From Thermoplasmatota archaeon (GTDB lineage Bacteria; Pseudomonadota; Gammaproteobacteria; Burkholderiales; Thiobacillaceae): DNA of 14,361 nt. How positions within the stretch are numbered: the stretch's first letter is position 1; each line of letters starts with the position of its first letter. Where the stretch lies: contig JAMCVR010000144.1 of assembly GCA_023475455.1 (NCBI GenBank), positions 17,054 through 31,414 of the forward strand, given 5' to 3'. The notes below the pieces were generated by a model. That model had not been told where the DNA came from and did no database searches. It saw only the letters and a list, made by a program, of their open reading frames with translations. Below are positions 7,685 to 13,878 of this stretch, in pieces. A program made the position numbers and the translations under genes.

Positions 7685-8190
7685 AATTGCGCGGTGTCGA
7701 GGCGCAAACGCAGGCGGGCGTCGTAGCGCTGTCCGGGTTTGAGCGCGCCGCGCTCCAGCACCTGCCAGTCGTCGACCCGTCCCAACAGGGCCAGCGCTTC
7801 GCCCAGGGTGGCGGCGGTCCGCGTGACGTAGCCCGACTCGACGACATAGCGGCGCAGCAGCAGATGGTAGTAAATCCGCATCTTGCGCACCGGCTCGGCC
7901 ACGTCTTCGTCAAACCACCAGCTGCGCGGCCGGGTCAGTTCAAGTTCGAGCAGAAAATGCAGGTTGATGCCCTTGGTCAAGGCATCTTCCAGCGTGCGGT
8001 TGAGCACGATGTCGACATCCGCATCCAGCACATAGCCTTGCGGCGCGGCCCGGATTTCGGCCCGTTTGATCGCGCTTTTGTCATTGGCCAGCGCGCTGCC
8101 CGCCGCGCCCAGCCAGCAGCCCAGCAGCAGCGCAGCCAGCCAGCGCAATGCCGGGTCAAGTCTTGCGCAGCAGGGCGTAAAAGAAACCAT
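7681..8190 (-). pseudogene. Partial second copy of DUF4390 gene, 3' end missing
   Basis: The first 170 codons of the DUF4390 gene (MVSFTPCC to LDTAQLP) match the codons of the complete copy at 7015-7524. The last 37 residues are missing. At 7680 the reading frame continues without a stop through 52 out-of-context codons (the rsmB tail read in the wrong frame) into the complete copy, so a gene caller may report one 429-aa protein. The intervening stretch has no family resemblance and is an artefact of the duplication. The start, at 8190-8188 inside the native rsmB 3' end, shows the natural arrangement of the rsmB/DUF4390 overlap. Confidence 0.85.
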
Positions 8191-9133
8191 CATGCTCGGC
8201 ATCGGGCAGCAGCGGCCCGTCGGACAAAGGTTCAGGAAGCGGACAGCGCTCGGCATCGCTTGCATGGCGCGCCAGGAACGCACGCACCTGGCCTTCGTTT
8301 TCTTCATCGAATATGGAGCAGGTGGCGTAAAGCAATGTACCACCCGGGGCCAGCAGCCGCCAGAGTGCCTCCAGCATAACGGCCTGCTGCGCGGCAAATT
8401 GAGCGATGTCGTCGGGACGGCGCAGCCATTTGATGTCGGGGTTGCGGCGCACCACGCCGGAGGCGCTGCACGGCACGTCGGCCAGGATGCGGTCGAACGG
8501 CCGGCCGTCCCACCAGGCGTCGGGCCGGGCGGCGTCGCCCTCGACCAGCGTGGCAGAGAGCTGGAGCCGGTCGAGATTTTCCCGCACCCGCGCCAGCCGC
8601 GCCGCATCGGCGTCGAGCGCGGTGAGATCCACATCGCACCCGCCAGGAGTACGCCGCCAGACGTTTATGCCCTTCGGGGTGCTCGCCCCTTGGGCGGTGC
8701 GTGGTTGTTGCCGATTGATCGGCTTTACAACCACGGCCTGCCCCTTGCGGGCGGTCTTGGCGCAGGCGCGCTCGAGAATATGGCCGGTCTTGCCGCCGGG
8801 CGCGGCGCAGGCATCCAGGACTCGCTCGCCCGGCTGCGCATCGAGCAGGCGCGCCGCCCACTGCGCGCCGGCATCCTGCACCGACACGTCGCCCCGGTCG
8901 AAGCCGGGCAGCGTGTGCACCGGCACCGCCTTGTCGAGGGTGACGGCGTCCGGGCCGGTCTGGTGCGCGGGCAGCCCGGCCTCGTTCAGGCGCCGCAGAT
9001 AACCCGCGACGTCGCCGTGGCGGCGATTGACGCGCAGGGTGAACGGCGGGTGCAGCAGGCTGGCTTCGAGGATGCCTTGCCAATGGTGCGGGTGTTCGGC
9101 TTGCAGTTTGGCGATCCACCAGTCGGGGTGCGA
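8156..9133 (-). pseudogene. rsmB: rsmB second partial copy carrying the native 3' end
   Basis: This stretch encodes 325 native RsmB residues in one frame, from SHPDWWIAKLQ through both catalytic cysteine motifs to the true C-terminus DGFFYALLRKT and a TGA at 8156-8158. It lacks the first 136 codons. Joined at the repeat to the upstream copy (10388-9981) it gives an intact 461-aa RsmB, so it is the downstream part of the real gene displaced by repeat 3. It also contains a second copy of the palindromic insertion (about 8636-8767). Confidence 0.88.
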
Positions 9134-9982
9134 CCTGGCCTTCGTTTTCTTCATCGAATATGGAGCAGGTGGCGTAAAGCAATGTACCACCCGGGGCCAG
9201 CAGCCGCCAGAGTGCCTCCAGCATAACGGCCTGCTGCGCGGCAAATTGAGCGATGTCGTCGGGACGGCGCAGCCATTTGATGTCGGGGTTGCGGCGCACC
9301 ACGCCGGAGGCGCTGCACGGCACGTCGGCCAGGATGCGGTCGAACGGCCGGCCGTCCCACCAGGCGTCGGGCCGGGCGGCGTCGCCCTCGACCAGCGTGG
9401 CAGAGAGCTGGAGCCGGTCGAGATTTTCCCGCACCCGCGCCAGCCGCGCCGCATCGGCGTCGAGCGCGGTGAGATCCACATCGCACCCGCCAGGAGTACG
9501 CCGCCAGACGTTTATGCCCTTCGGGGTGCTCGCCCCTTGGGCGGTGCGTGGTTGTTGCCGATTGATCGGCTTTACAACCACGGCCTGCCCCTTGCGGGCG
9601 GTCTTGGCGCAGGCGCGCTCGAGAATATGGCCGGTCTTGCCGCCGGGCGCGGCGCAGGCATCCAGGACTCGCTCGCCCGGCTGCGCATCGAGCAGGCGCG
9701 CCGCCCACTGCGCGCCGGCATCCTGCACCGACACGTCGCCCCGGTCGAAGCCGGGCAGCGTGTGCACCGGCACCGCCTTGTCGAGGGTGACGGCGTCCGG
9801 GCCGGTCTGGTGCGCGGGCAGCCCGGCCTCGTTCAGGCGCCGCAGATAACCCGCGACGTCGCCGTGGCGGCGATTGACGCGCAGGGTGAACGGCGGGTGC
9901 AGCAGGCTGGCTTCGAGGATGCCTTGCCAATGGTGCGGGTGTTCGGCTTGCAGTTTGGCGATCCACCAGTCGGGGTGCGACC
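8286..9982. repeat. Tandem direct repeat 3 inside rsmB (period 847 bp)
   Basis: Copies 8286-9135 and 9133-9982 match over 850 bp, sharing the 3-bp junction ACC. The period is not a multiple of three, so the duplication frameshifts rsmB. Sharp loss of identity outside the copies is seen at 8285/9132 (c/g) and 9136/9983 (t/a). Confidence 0.97.
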
Positions 9983-10388
9983 AGCGTGCGGACGGCAGTT
10001 CGGCCGCGATTTTTTCCAGTTCGGCGCGGCGGCGCTGGAAGTTGCGCAGCACCGCGTTGGTGAGCCCGCGCCGCCAGCCCGGTCCCGCCGCGGTGACGGC
10101 GTTGTGCACCACGGCGTGCGCCGGCGCGCGGGTGTAGGCCAGCTGATACAAGGCCACGCGCAGCAGCCGGCCGAGTTCGGGATCGGTCAGCGGGCGTTCC
10201 AGCAGCGCCGCCAGCCAGGCGTCCAGGCGCCCCAGCTGGCGCAGGCTGCCGTACACGATGTCCTGCAGGGCGCCGCGCTCGCCCGGCGTTTGCAACTGCT
10301 GCAGGATGCGGGGCAGCACCTGATGCAGCGCCGCGCCGGCGAGCACCTCTTCCAGCGCGCCGGCGGCCAGTTTTTGCAGCTTACGCAT
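8304..10388 (-). CDS. rsmB: 16S rRNA m5C967 methyltransferase RsmB, frameshifted by tandem duplication
   Basis: RsmB (Sun/Fmu) uses S-adenosylmethionine to make 5-methylcytidine at position 967 of 16S rRNA. Residues 1-130 form the NusB-like RNA-binding domain, followed by the RsmB/NOP methyltransferase domain with the SAM motif LDACAAPGGKTGHILE, motif IV DVPCSASGVVRRNPDIKW and motif VI YATCSIFDEEN holding the catalytic cysteine. From ATG 10388 the native frame holds for 419 residues to ENEGQV. It then crosses a repeat junction whose 847-bp period shifts the frame, adding about 275 meaningless residues (694 aa in all) and losing the native last 42. Removing one repeat copy gives 461 aa ending at 8156. 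Even that is longer than E. coli RsmB (429 aa), because about 42 residues are inserted after HILE. The start overlaps the fmt end by 8 bp, with GGAG 11 bases upstream. Confidence 0.88.
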   Translation of the reverse strand: MRKLQKLAAGALEEVLAGAALHQVLPRILQQLQTPGERGALQDIVYGSLRQLGRLDAWLAALLERPLTDPELGRLLRVALYQLAYTRAPAHAVVHNAVTAAGPGWRRGLTNAVLRNFQRRRAELEKIAAELPSARWSHPDWWIAKLQAEHPHHWQGILEASLLHPPFTLRVNRRHGDVAGYLRRLNEAGLPAHQTGPDAVTLDKAVPVHTLPGFDRGDVSVQDAGAQWAARLLDAQPGERVLDACAAPGGKTGHILERACAKTARKGQAVVVKPINRQQPRTAQGASTPKGINVWRRTPGGCDVDLTALDADAARLARVRENLDRLQLSATLVEGDAARPDAWWDGRPFDRILADVPCSASGVVRRNPDIKWLRRPDDIAQFAAQQAVMLEALWRLLAPGGTLLYATCSIFDEENEGQVAPRLVDRQTASRTPAPLARHPRSQPAAPAVHPARQSPPRRRRGLSAAPERGRAARAPDRPGRRHPRQGGAGAHAARLRPGRRVGAGCRRAVGGAPARCAAGRASPGCLRRARRQDRPYSRARLRQDRPQGAGRGCKADQSATTTHRPRGEHPEGHKRLAAYSWRVRCGSHRARRRCGAAGAGAGKSRPAPALCHAGRGRRRPARRLVGRPAVRPHPGRRAVQRLRRGAPQPRHQMAAPSRRHRSICRAAGRYAGGTLAAAGPGWYIALRHLLHIR
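9483..9614. repeat. Palindromic in-frame insertion element in rsmB (also at about 8636-8767)
   Basis: About 130 bp inside the RsmB methyltransferase domain encodes a stretch (CAKTARKGQAVVV... to ...TPGGC) absent from E. coli RsmB, where HILE is followed after about six residues by the next beta strand. The core is a strong hairpin at 9547-9582: CGTGGTTG pairs with CAACCACG and GCCGAT with ATCGGC, with a two-base loop and a small internal loop. On the coding strand the ends look like imperfect inverted repeats (CGCCTGCGCCAAGACCGCC at the left; GGCGG and TGGCGGGTGCG at the right). It has no coding capacity of its own. It resembles a REP-type or RPE-like palindromic element that inserted without breaking the frame; the family is not identified. 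Confidence 0.6.
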
Positions 10389-10650
10389 GAGGGGGCACGC
10401 TCCGGTTGGCCTTCCGGTTCATGTAGCGGCCGAGACGCGTGCCCGCTGCCAGCGGCCGTCCGGCGAGAAACGCCGCAGCGAGCATCCGTTTGCCGCCCGC
10501 CGGCTGGACCTCCTGCAAGGCGAGCGCACCTTTGCCGCAGGCGACGACCAGTTGCTCCGCGTCGGCGCGCAGCACCATGCCCGGCACATACGATCTTTCA
10601 CGCGCTTCAGCCCGTAGAAAGTCGGCGTCCTTTAGGGCGCCGATCCCGCC
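10381..10650 (-). pseudogene. fmt: Duplicated 3' end of fmt
   Basis: This is a copy of the last part of fmt (10942-11202), encoding PGMVLRADAEQL through the end NRKANRSVPPHA and the TAA at 10381-10383. It lacks the catalytic N-terminal domain. It arises from repeat 4 and sits directly before the rsmB start at 10388, which is why rsmB still has its natural upstream sequence. Confidence 0.9.
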
Positions 10651-10949
10651 GCGGTGACGGCGTTGTGCACCACGGCGTGCGCCGGCGCGCGGGTGTAGGC
10701 CAGCTGATACAAGGCCACGCGCAGCAGCCGGCCGAGTTCGGGATCGGTCAGCGGGCGTTCCAGCAGCGCCGCCAGCCAGGCGTCCAGGCGCCCCAGCTGG
10801 CGCAGGCTGCCGTACACGATGTCCTGCAGGGCGCCGCGCTCGCCCGGCGTTTGCAACTGCTGCAGGATGCGGGGCAGCACCTGATGCAGCGCCGCGCCGG
10901 CGAGCACCTCTTCCAGCGCGCCGGCGGCCAGTTTTTGCAGCTTACGCAT
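10632..10949 (-). pseudogene. rsmB: Duplicated 5' end of rsmB, truncated
   Basis: This has the same start as rsmB (MRKLQKLAAGALEEVL) and covers the NusB-like N-terminal domain for about 102 residues up to NAVTAAG. It then crosses the repeat 4 junction and meets a stop after three foreign residues (105 aa in all). It has no methyltransferase domain. Its ATG overlaps the end of the complete fmt by 8 bp. Confidence 0.9.
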
Positions 10950-11955
10950 GAGGGGGCACGCTCCGGTTGGCCTTCCGGTTCATGTAGCGGCCGAGACGCG
11001 TGCCCGCTGCCAGCGGCCGTCCGGCGAGAAACGCCGCAGCGAGCATCCGTTTGCCGCCCGCCGGCTGGACCTCCTGCAAGGCGAGCGCACCTTTGCCGCA
11101 GGCGACGACCAGTTGCTCCGCGTCGGCGCGCAGCACCATGCCCGGCACATACGATCTTTCACGCGCTTCAGCCCGTAGAAAGTCGGCGTCCTTTAGGGCG
11201 CCGGTCCCGCCCACCGCCTGCGCGGACCAGATTTTCAGCGGTGCGCCGTCCAGCAGCGTCCACGCGCCGGGCGTCGGATTGTAGGCGCGCACCGCGCGCG
11301 CCAGCGCCTCGGCGGGCTGGCGCCAGTCCAGTTGCGCCTCCTCCTTGCTGAGTTTGGCGGCATAGGTGGCCTGGCTGTCGTCCTGCGCCACCGGCACCAG
11401 CGTGGCGATATTCGCCAGCGCCGCCACGATGGCGGCCGCGCCCGCTGCCGCCAGGGCGTCGTGCAGGCTGGCCGCGGTGTCGCTGTCGCCGATCGGCACG
11501 ACGGTTTTTGCAAGCATCGCCCCGGTGTCGAGCCCGGCATCCATCCGCATGATGGTGATGCCGGTTTCCGTGTCGCCCGCCAGGATCGCCCGCTGGATCG
11601 GCGCCGCCCCGCGCCAGCGCGGCAGCAGCGAAGCATGGATGTTGAGGCAGCCGAAGCGCGGCAGGTCCAGCACCGCCTGCGGCAAAATCAATCCGTAGGC
11701 CGCGACCACCATGACGTCGGCGTCGGCTGCGGCGAGTTCGGCCTGCGCCTCGGGCGTTTTCAGGCTGGCGGGCTGGTATACCGGCAGCCCGCGCGCCAGC
11801 GCCGCCTGCTTGACCGCGCTGGGGGCGAGCTTCATGCCGCGCCCGGCCGGGCGGTCGGGCTGGGTCAGCACCAGGGCGATGTCGCGCCCCGCATCCGCCA
11901 GGGCATCGAGGGCGGCGGCCGCAAACGGCGGGGTGCCGGCAAAAATGACGCGCAC
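10942..11955 (-). CDS. fmt: Methionyl-tRNA formyltransferase
   Basis: Fmt transfers the formyl group from 10-formyl-tetrahydrofolate to methionyl-initiator tRNA in the cytoplasm. The 337-aa protein is complete: MRVIFAGTPPFA at the start, then the formyl-transferase core with N105 and H107 in NIHASLLPRWRGAAPIQ and D143 in MDAGLDTGAM, matching the catalytic Asn-His-Asp triad, and a C-terminal tRNA-binding OB-like domain (about 205-337). The start is GTG at 11955-11953, eight bases after the def stop; no strong Shine-Dalgarno is visible, so coupling to def is likely. E. coli Fmt is 315 aa. Much of the extra length is an insertion of about 15 residues (within GGTGALKDADFLRAEARERS) between KIWSAQ and PGMV, encoded by palindromic DNA. 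The def-fmt-rsmB order is widely conserved. Confidence 0.95.
   Translation of the reverse strand: MRVIFAGTPPFAAAALDALADAGRDIALVLTQPDRPAGRGMKLAPSAVKQAALARGLPVYQPASLKTPEAQAELAAADADVMVVAAYGLILPQAVLDLPRFGCLNIHASLLPRWRGAAPIQRAILAGDTETGITIMRMDAGLDTGAMLAKTVVPIGDSDTAASLHDALAAAGAAAIVAALANIATLVPVAQDDSQATYAAKLSKEEAQLDWRQPAEALARAVRAYNPTPGAWTLLDGAPLKIWSAQAVGGTGALKDADFLRAEARERSYVPGMVLRADAEQLVVACGKGALALQEVQPAGGKRMLAAAFLAGRPLAAGTRLGRYMNRKANRSVPPHA
11156..11202. repeat. Palindrome-rich in-frame insertion in fmt (copy at 10595-10641)
   Basis: Two adjacent hairpins lie in the fmt coding region. The first, 11156-11182, pairs CTTTCACGCGCT with AGCCCGTAGAAAG, with one bulge and one mismatch. The second, 11185-11202, is GGCGTCCTTTAGGGCGCC, a near-perfect palindrome. 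They encode the residues that are extra relative to E. coli Fmt. This looks like a small REP-type insertion; the family is not identified. Confidence 0.5.
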
Positions 11956-11963
11956 CGGCCGGC

Positions 11964-12497
11964 TCAGAGCGACGCGCGCACCGGCGCGGCGTCGGGCCGG
12001 TGTTCACGCGCCTGCTTCAACAGCCTGGCCTTGATGCGGTTGCGTTTGAGGTTGGACAGATAATCGACGAAGACCCTGCCCATCAGGTGATCCATTTCGT
12101 GCTGGATGCACACCGCCAGCAGGCCGTCGGCGTCCAGTTCGAAGGGCTTGCCGTCGCGGTCGAGCGCCCGCACGGTGACGCGCTCGGCGCGCGTCACCGT
12201 GTCGAAAACGCCGGGCACCGACAGGCAGCCTTCCTCGCTTTCCTCGCGGCCCGATTCGGCGACGATCTCGGGATTGATGAACACCTGCAATTCGTCGTGG
12301 GTTTCGGAAATGTCGATGACGACGACGCGCTCGTGGACGTTGACCTGGGTGGCCGCCAGTCCGATGCCCGGGGCGGCGTACATGGTCTCGGCCATGTCGT
12401 CGACCAGCCGCCGGATGCGGTCGTCCACCGTCTTCACCGGCTTGGCGACGGTGTGCAGGCGCGCATCGGGGTAGTGCAAAATATCGAGTCTGGCCAT
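11964..12497 (-). CDS. def: Peptide deformylase
   Basis: This 177-aa metallohydrolase removes the N-formyl group from nascent proteins at the ribosome. All three family motifs are intact: motif 1 GIGLAATQ (residues 44-51), motif 2 EEGCLSVPG (88-96) with metal ligand C91, and motif 3 QHEMDHLMG (132-140) with metal ligands H133 and H137 and catalytic E134. The length is typical (168-180 aa). It is the first gene of the leftward operon, directly followed by fmt with an 8-bp gap, so the two enzymes that remove and add the formyl group are made together. The start is ATG 12497-12495, with only a weak purine stretch upstream. It is transcribed divergently from the LysM gene across a 157-bp gap. Confidence 0.97.
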   Translation of the reverse strand: MARLDILHYPDARLHTVAKPVKTVDDRIRRLVDDMAETMYAAPGIGLAATQVNVHERVVVIDISETHDELQVFINPEIVAESGREESEEGCLSVPGVFDTVTRAERVTVRALDRDGKPFELDADGLLAVCIQHEMDHLMGRVFVDYLSNLKRNRIKARLLKQAREHRPDAAPVRASL

Positions 12498-12624
12498 AAA
12501 AACTTTACGGATGAACGGGCTGGGCGCACACTTTGACGCAGGATCTGCGTTTTTTGCGCGCGGCCCTAAATATAAGACGGCGGATAGCCGTTAGCTAGGC
12601 GCACAGTATATTTTCAACGCAAAA

Positions 12625-12639
12625 TTAGACAAGGTCTAA
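12625..12639 (+). promoter_or_regulatory. Perfect inverted repeat in the LysM gene leader
   Basis: TTAGAC, a three-base spacer AAG, then GTCTAA form a perfect six-base inverted repeat ending two bases before the Shine-Dalgarno sequence. It could be an operator half-site pair or a small 5'-UTR hairpin that influences translation. The regulator is unknown. Confidence 0.35.
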
Positions 12640-12641
12640 AT

Positions 12642-12647
12642 GGAGGG
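12642..12647 (+). promoter_or_regulatory. Ribosome binding site deciding the LysM gene start
   Basis: GGAGGG lies seven bases before GTG 12655. It overlaps the alternative ATG at 12640, so that ATG could not use it. This supports the GTG as the true start. Confidence 0.8.
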
Positions 12648-12654
12648 TTCCCCC

Positions 12655-13848
12655 GTGCGTCATCTCGCTGTTTCTCTTGCCCTGCTGTTGGCCACGCCCG
12701 CGCTGGCCGACACCCTTAAACTGCGGGACAACGCGCCGGACACCTACGTCGTGGTCAAGGGCGACACGCTGTGGGACCTCTCCGGGCGCTTTCTCAAGGA
12801 TCCGTGGCGCTGGCCGCAGATCTGGAACCTGAACCGCGAAGAGATCAAAAACCCGCACTGGATTTACCCGGGCGACATGATCGTGCTCGACCGTAGCGGC
12901 AAGGAGCCGCGGCTGTCGCTGGTCAAGGGCGGCAAAAACGGCCTGCAGACGGTCAGGCTGTCGCCCGGCGCGCGCGCGACCGGCATCGACAGCGAGGCGA
13001 TTCCGTCCATCCCGATCCGCGTGATCCATCCCTTCCTGTCGCAGCCGCGCGTGGTGCCCAAGGGGGCATTCGACGACGCGCCCTTCATTCTGGGCAGCAA
13101 TGCCGAGCGTGTGGTGCTGGCCGCGGGCGACGAGGCCTTCGCCACCGGCGGCAAGCCCGGCGTGGCGCACTGGAACGTGCTGCGTCCCGGCAAGGTGCTG
13201 AAAGACCCCGAAACCGGCGAAGTGCTGGGACATGAAGTCGAATACCTGGGCGACGCCCGCACCCTGGTGGAGGGCGCGCCGCAGAAGATCCGCATCACCC
13301 GGTCGGCGCAGGAAATCCTGCCCAGGGACAAGCTGGTCGAAGCGGACACCCGCACCACCTTCGAATACGTTCCGCACGCGCCGGACGCCAAAATCAACGG
13401 CCGCATCATCTCGGCCTACGGCGGGCTGTCGGACAGCGGCCGCTATCAGACCGTGGTCGTCAACCGCGGCAGCCGCGACGGTCTGGAGCCCGGCCACGTG
13501 CTGTCGGTGTTTCGCGAAGGCCAGGCGGTGACGCTCACCCGCGACGAAAAGGACCGCATGACCTGGGTCAACGAAAAATCCGCGGGCGTTCCCAGCGGCG
13601 GTGCCTGGCTCTACAACGACGTGCGCTGCCTGAAGGAAAACGGCAAGGTCACCTACGACCAGGCCGCGGACGTGCGCAACAGCTTCCGCAGCACCTGCCT
13701 CAACGCCAGCAGCGACCGCGCCGTCAAGCTGCCCGACGCCCGCAGCGGCCTGGTGATGGTCTACCGCGTGTATGACCGCGTGTCGTATGCCCTCATCATG
13801 CAGTCCGATGGGCCGGTCTACCTGCTCGACGCGGTTAAAAATCCCTGA
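12655..13848 (+). CDS. Secreted LysM peptidoglycan-binding domain protein
   Basis: This 397-aa protein begins with a signal peptide (RHLAVSLALLLATPALA, cleavage near residue 18), so it is exported. One LysM domain follows at about residues 31-79 (YVVVKGDTLWDLSGRFL ... IYPGDMIVLD), the fold that binds peptidoglycan. The remaining 300 or so residues show no enzymatic motif I recognise. LysM proteins of this layout are often found just upstream of dprA in betaproteobacteria. The role is probably in cell-wall structure or septation, but this is inference. GTG 12655 is chosen as the start because a strong GGAGGG lies seven bases upstream; starting at the ATG 12640 would add five residues. It is followed after 30 bp by dprA in the same direction, so co-transcription is likely. 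Confidence 0.88.
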   Translation: MRHLAVSLALLLATPALADTLKLRDNAPDTYVVVKGDTLWDLSGRFLKDPWRWPQIWNLNREEIKNPHWIYPGDMIVLDRSGKEPRLSLVKGGKNGLQTVRLSPGARATGIDSEAIPSIPIRVIHPFLSQPRVVPKGAFDDAPFILGSNAERVVLAAGDEAFATGGKPGVAHWNVLRPGKVLKDPETGEVLGHEVEYLGDARTLVEGAPQKIRITRSAQEILPRDKLVEADTRTTFEYVPHAPDAKINGRIISAYGGLSDSGRYQTVVVNRGSRDGLEPGHVLSVFREGQAVTLTRDEKDRMTWVNEKSAGVPSGGAWLYNDVRCLKENGKVTYDQAADVRNSFRSTCLNASSDRAVKLPDARSGLVMVYRVYDRVSYALIMQSDGPVYLLDAVKNP

Positions 13849-13878
13849 GCGCGCCCGCCTCCGGAAAACGCCGCACAC

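Larger units (their letters stand above)
7015..8350. repeat. Tandem direct repeat 2 across DUF4390 and the rsmB 3' end (period 666 bp)
   Basis: Copies 7015-7684 and 7681-8350 match over 670 bp, judged from both ends and the translations, and share the 4-bp junction GGGC. Identity ends sharply on both sides. The right copy overlaps the left copy of repeat 3, so the segment at 8286-8350 occurs three times in the window (7620-7684, 8286-8350 and 9133-9197). Confidence 0.96.
10079..11211. repeat. Tandem direct repeat 4 across rsmB 5' end and fmt 3' end (period 561 bp)
   Basis: Copies 10079-10650 and 10640-11211 match except at the junction. The shared microhomology is 11 bp (CCGGTCCCGCC at 10079-10089 and 11201-11211), but the middle occurrence at 10640-10650 reads CCGATCCCGCC, one base different. 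The outer edge of the unit abuts a palindrome in fmt (11185-11202, copied at 10624-10641). Confidence 0.96.
12498..12654. promoter_or_regulatory. Divergent intergenic region between def and the LysM gene
   Basis: The region is relatively AT-rich compared with its surroundings and must hold promoters for both directions. AT-rich -10-like sequences are seen at 12571-12576 (TATAAG, + strand; TATATT on the - strand nearby) and 12607-12612 (TATATT, + strand), and TTGACG occurs at 12533-12538, but no pair has proper 16-18 bp spacing, so no promoter is assigned firmly. Small stems occur at 12536-12550 (ACGCA/TGCGT followed by T-rich sequence) and 12577-12591 (ACGGC/GCCGT). Confidence 0.5.

Noticed and set aside
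3828..11211. Tandem repeats as a CRISPR array, mobile element or phase-variation locus
   Set aside because: Units are 450-850 bp with different contents, there is no transposase or target-site pattern, and each unit is ordinary coding sequence.
9027..11351. 774-codon rightward open frame with internal repeats
   Set aside because: The repeats simply reflect tandem repeats 3 and 4; the frame is antisense to rsmB and fmt and has no domain.
12536..12555. Possible rho-independent terminator (5-bp stem followed by a T-run)
   Set aside because: The stem is very short and it lies between divergent gene starts, where no rightward transcript needs to end.
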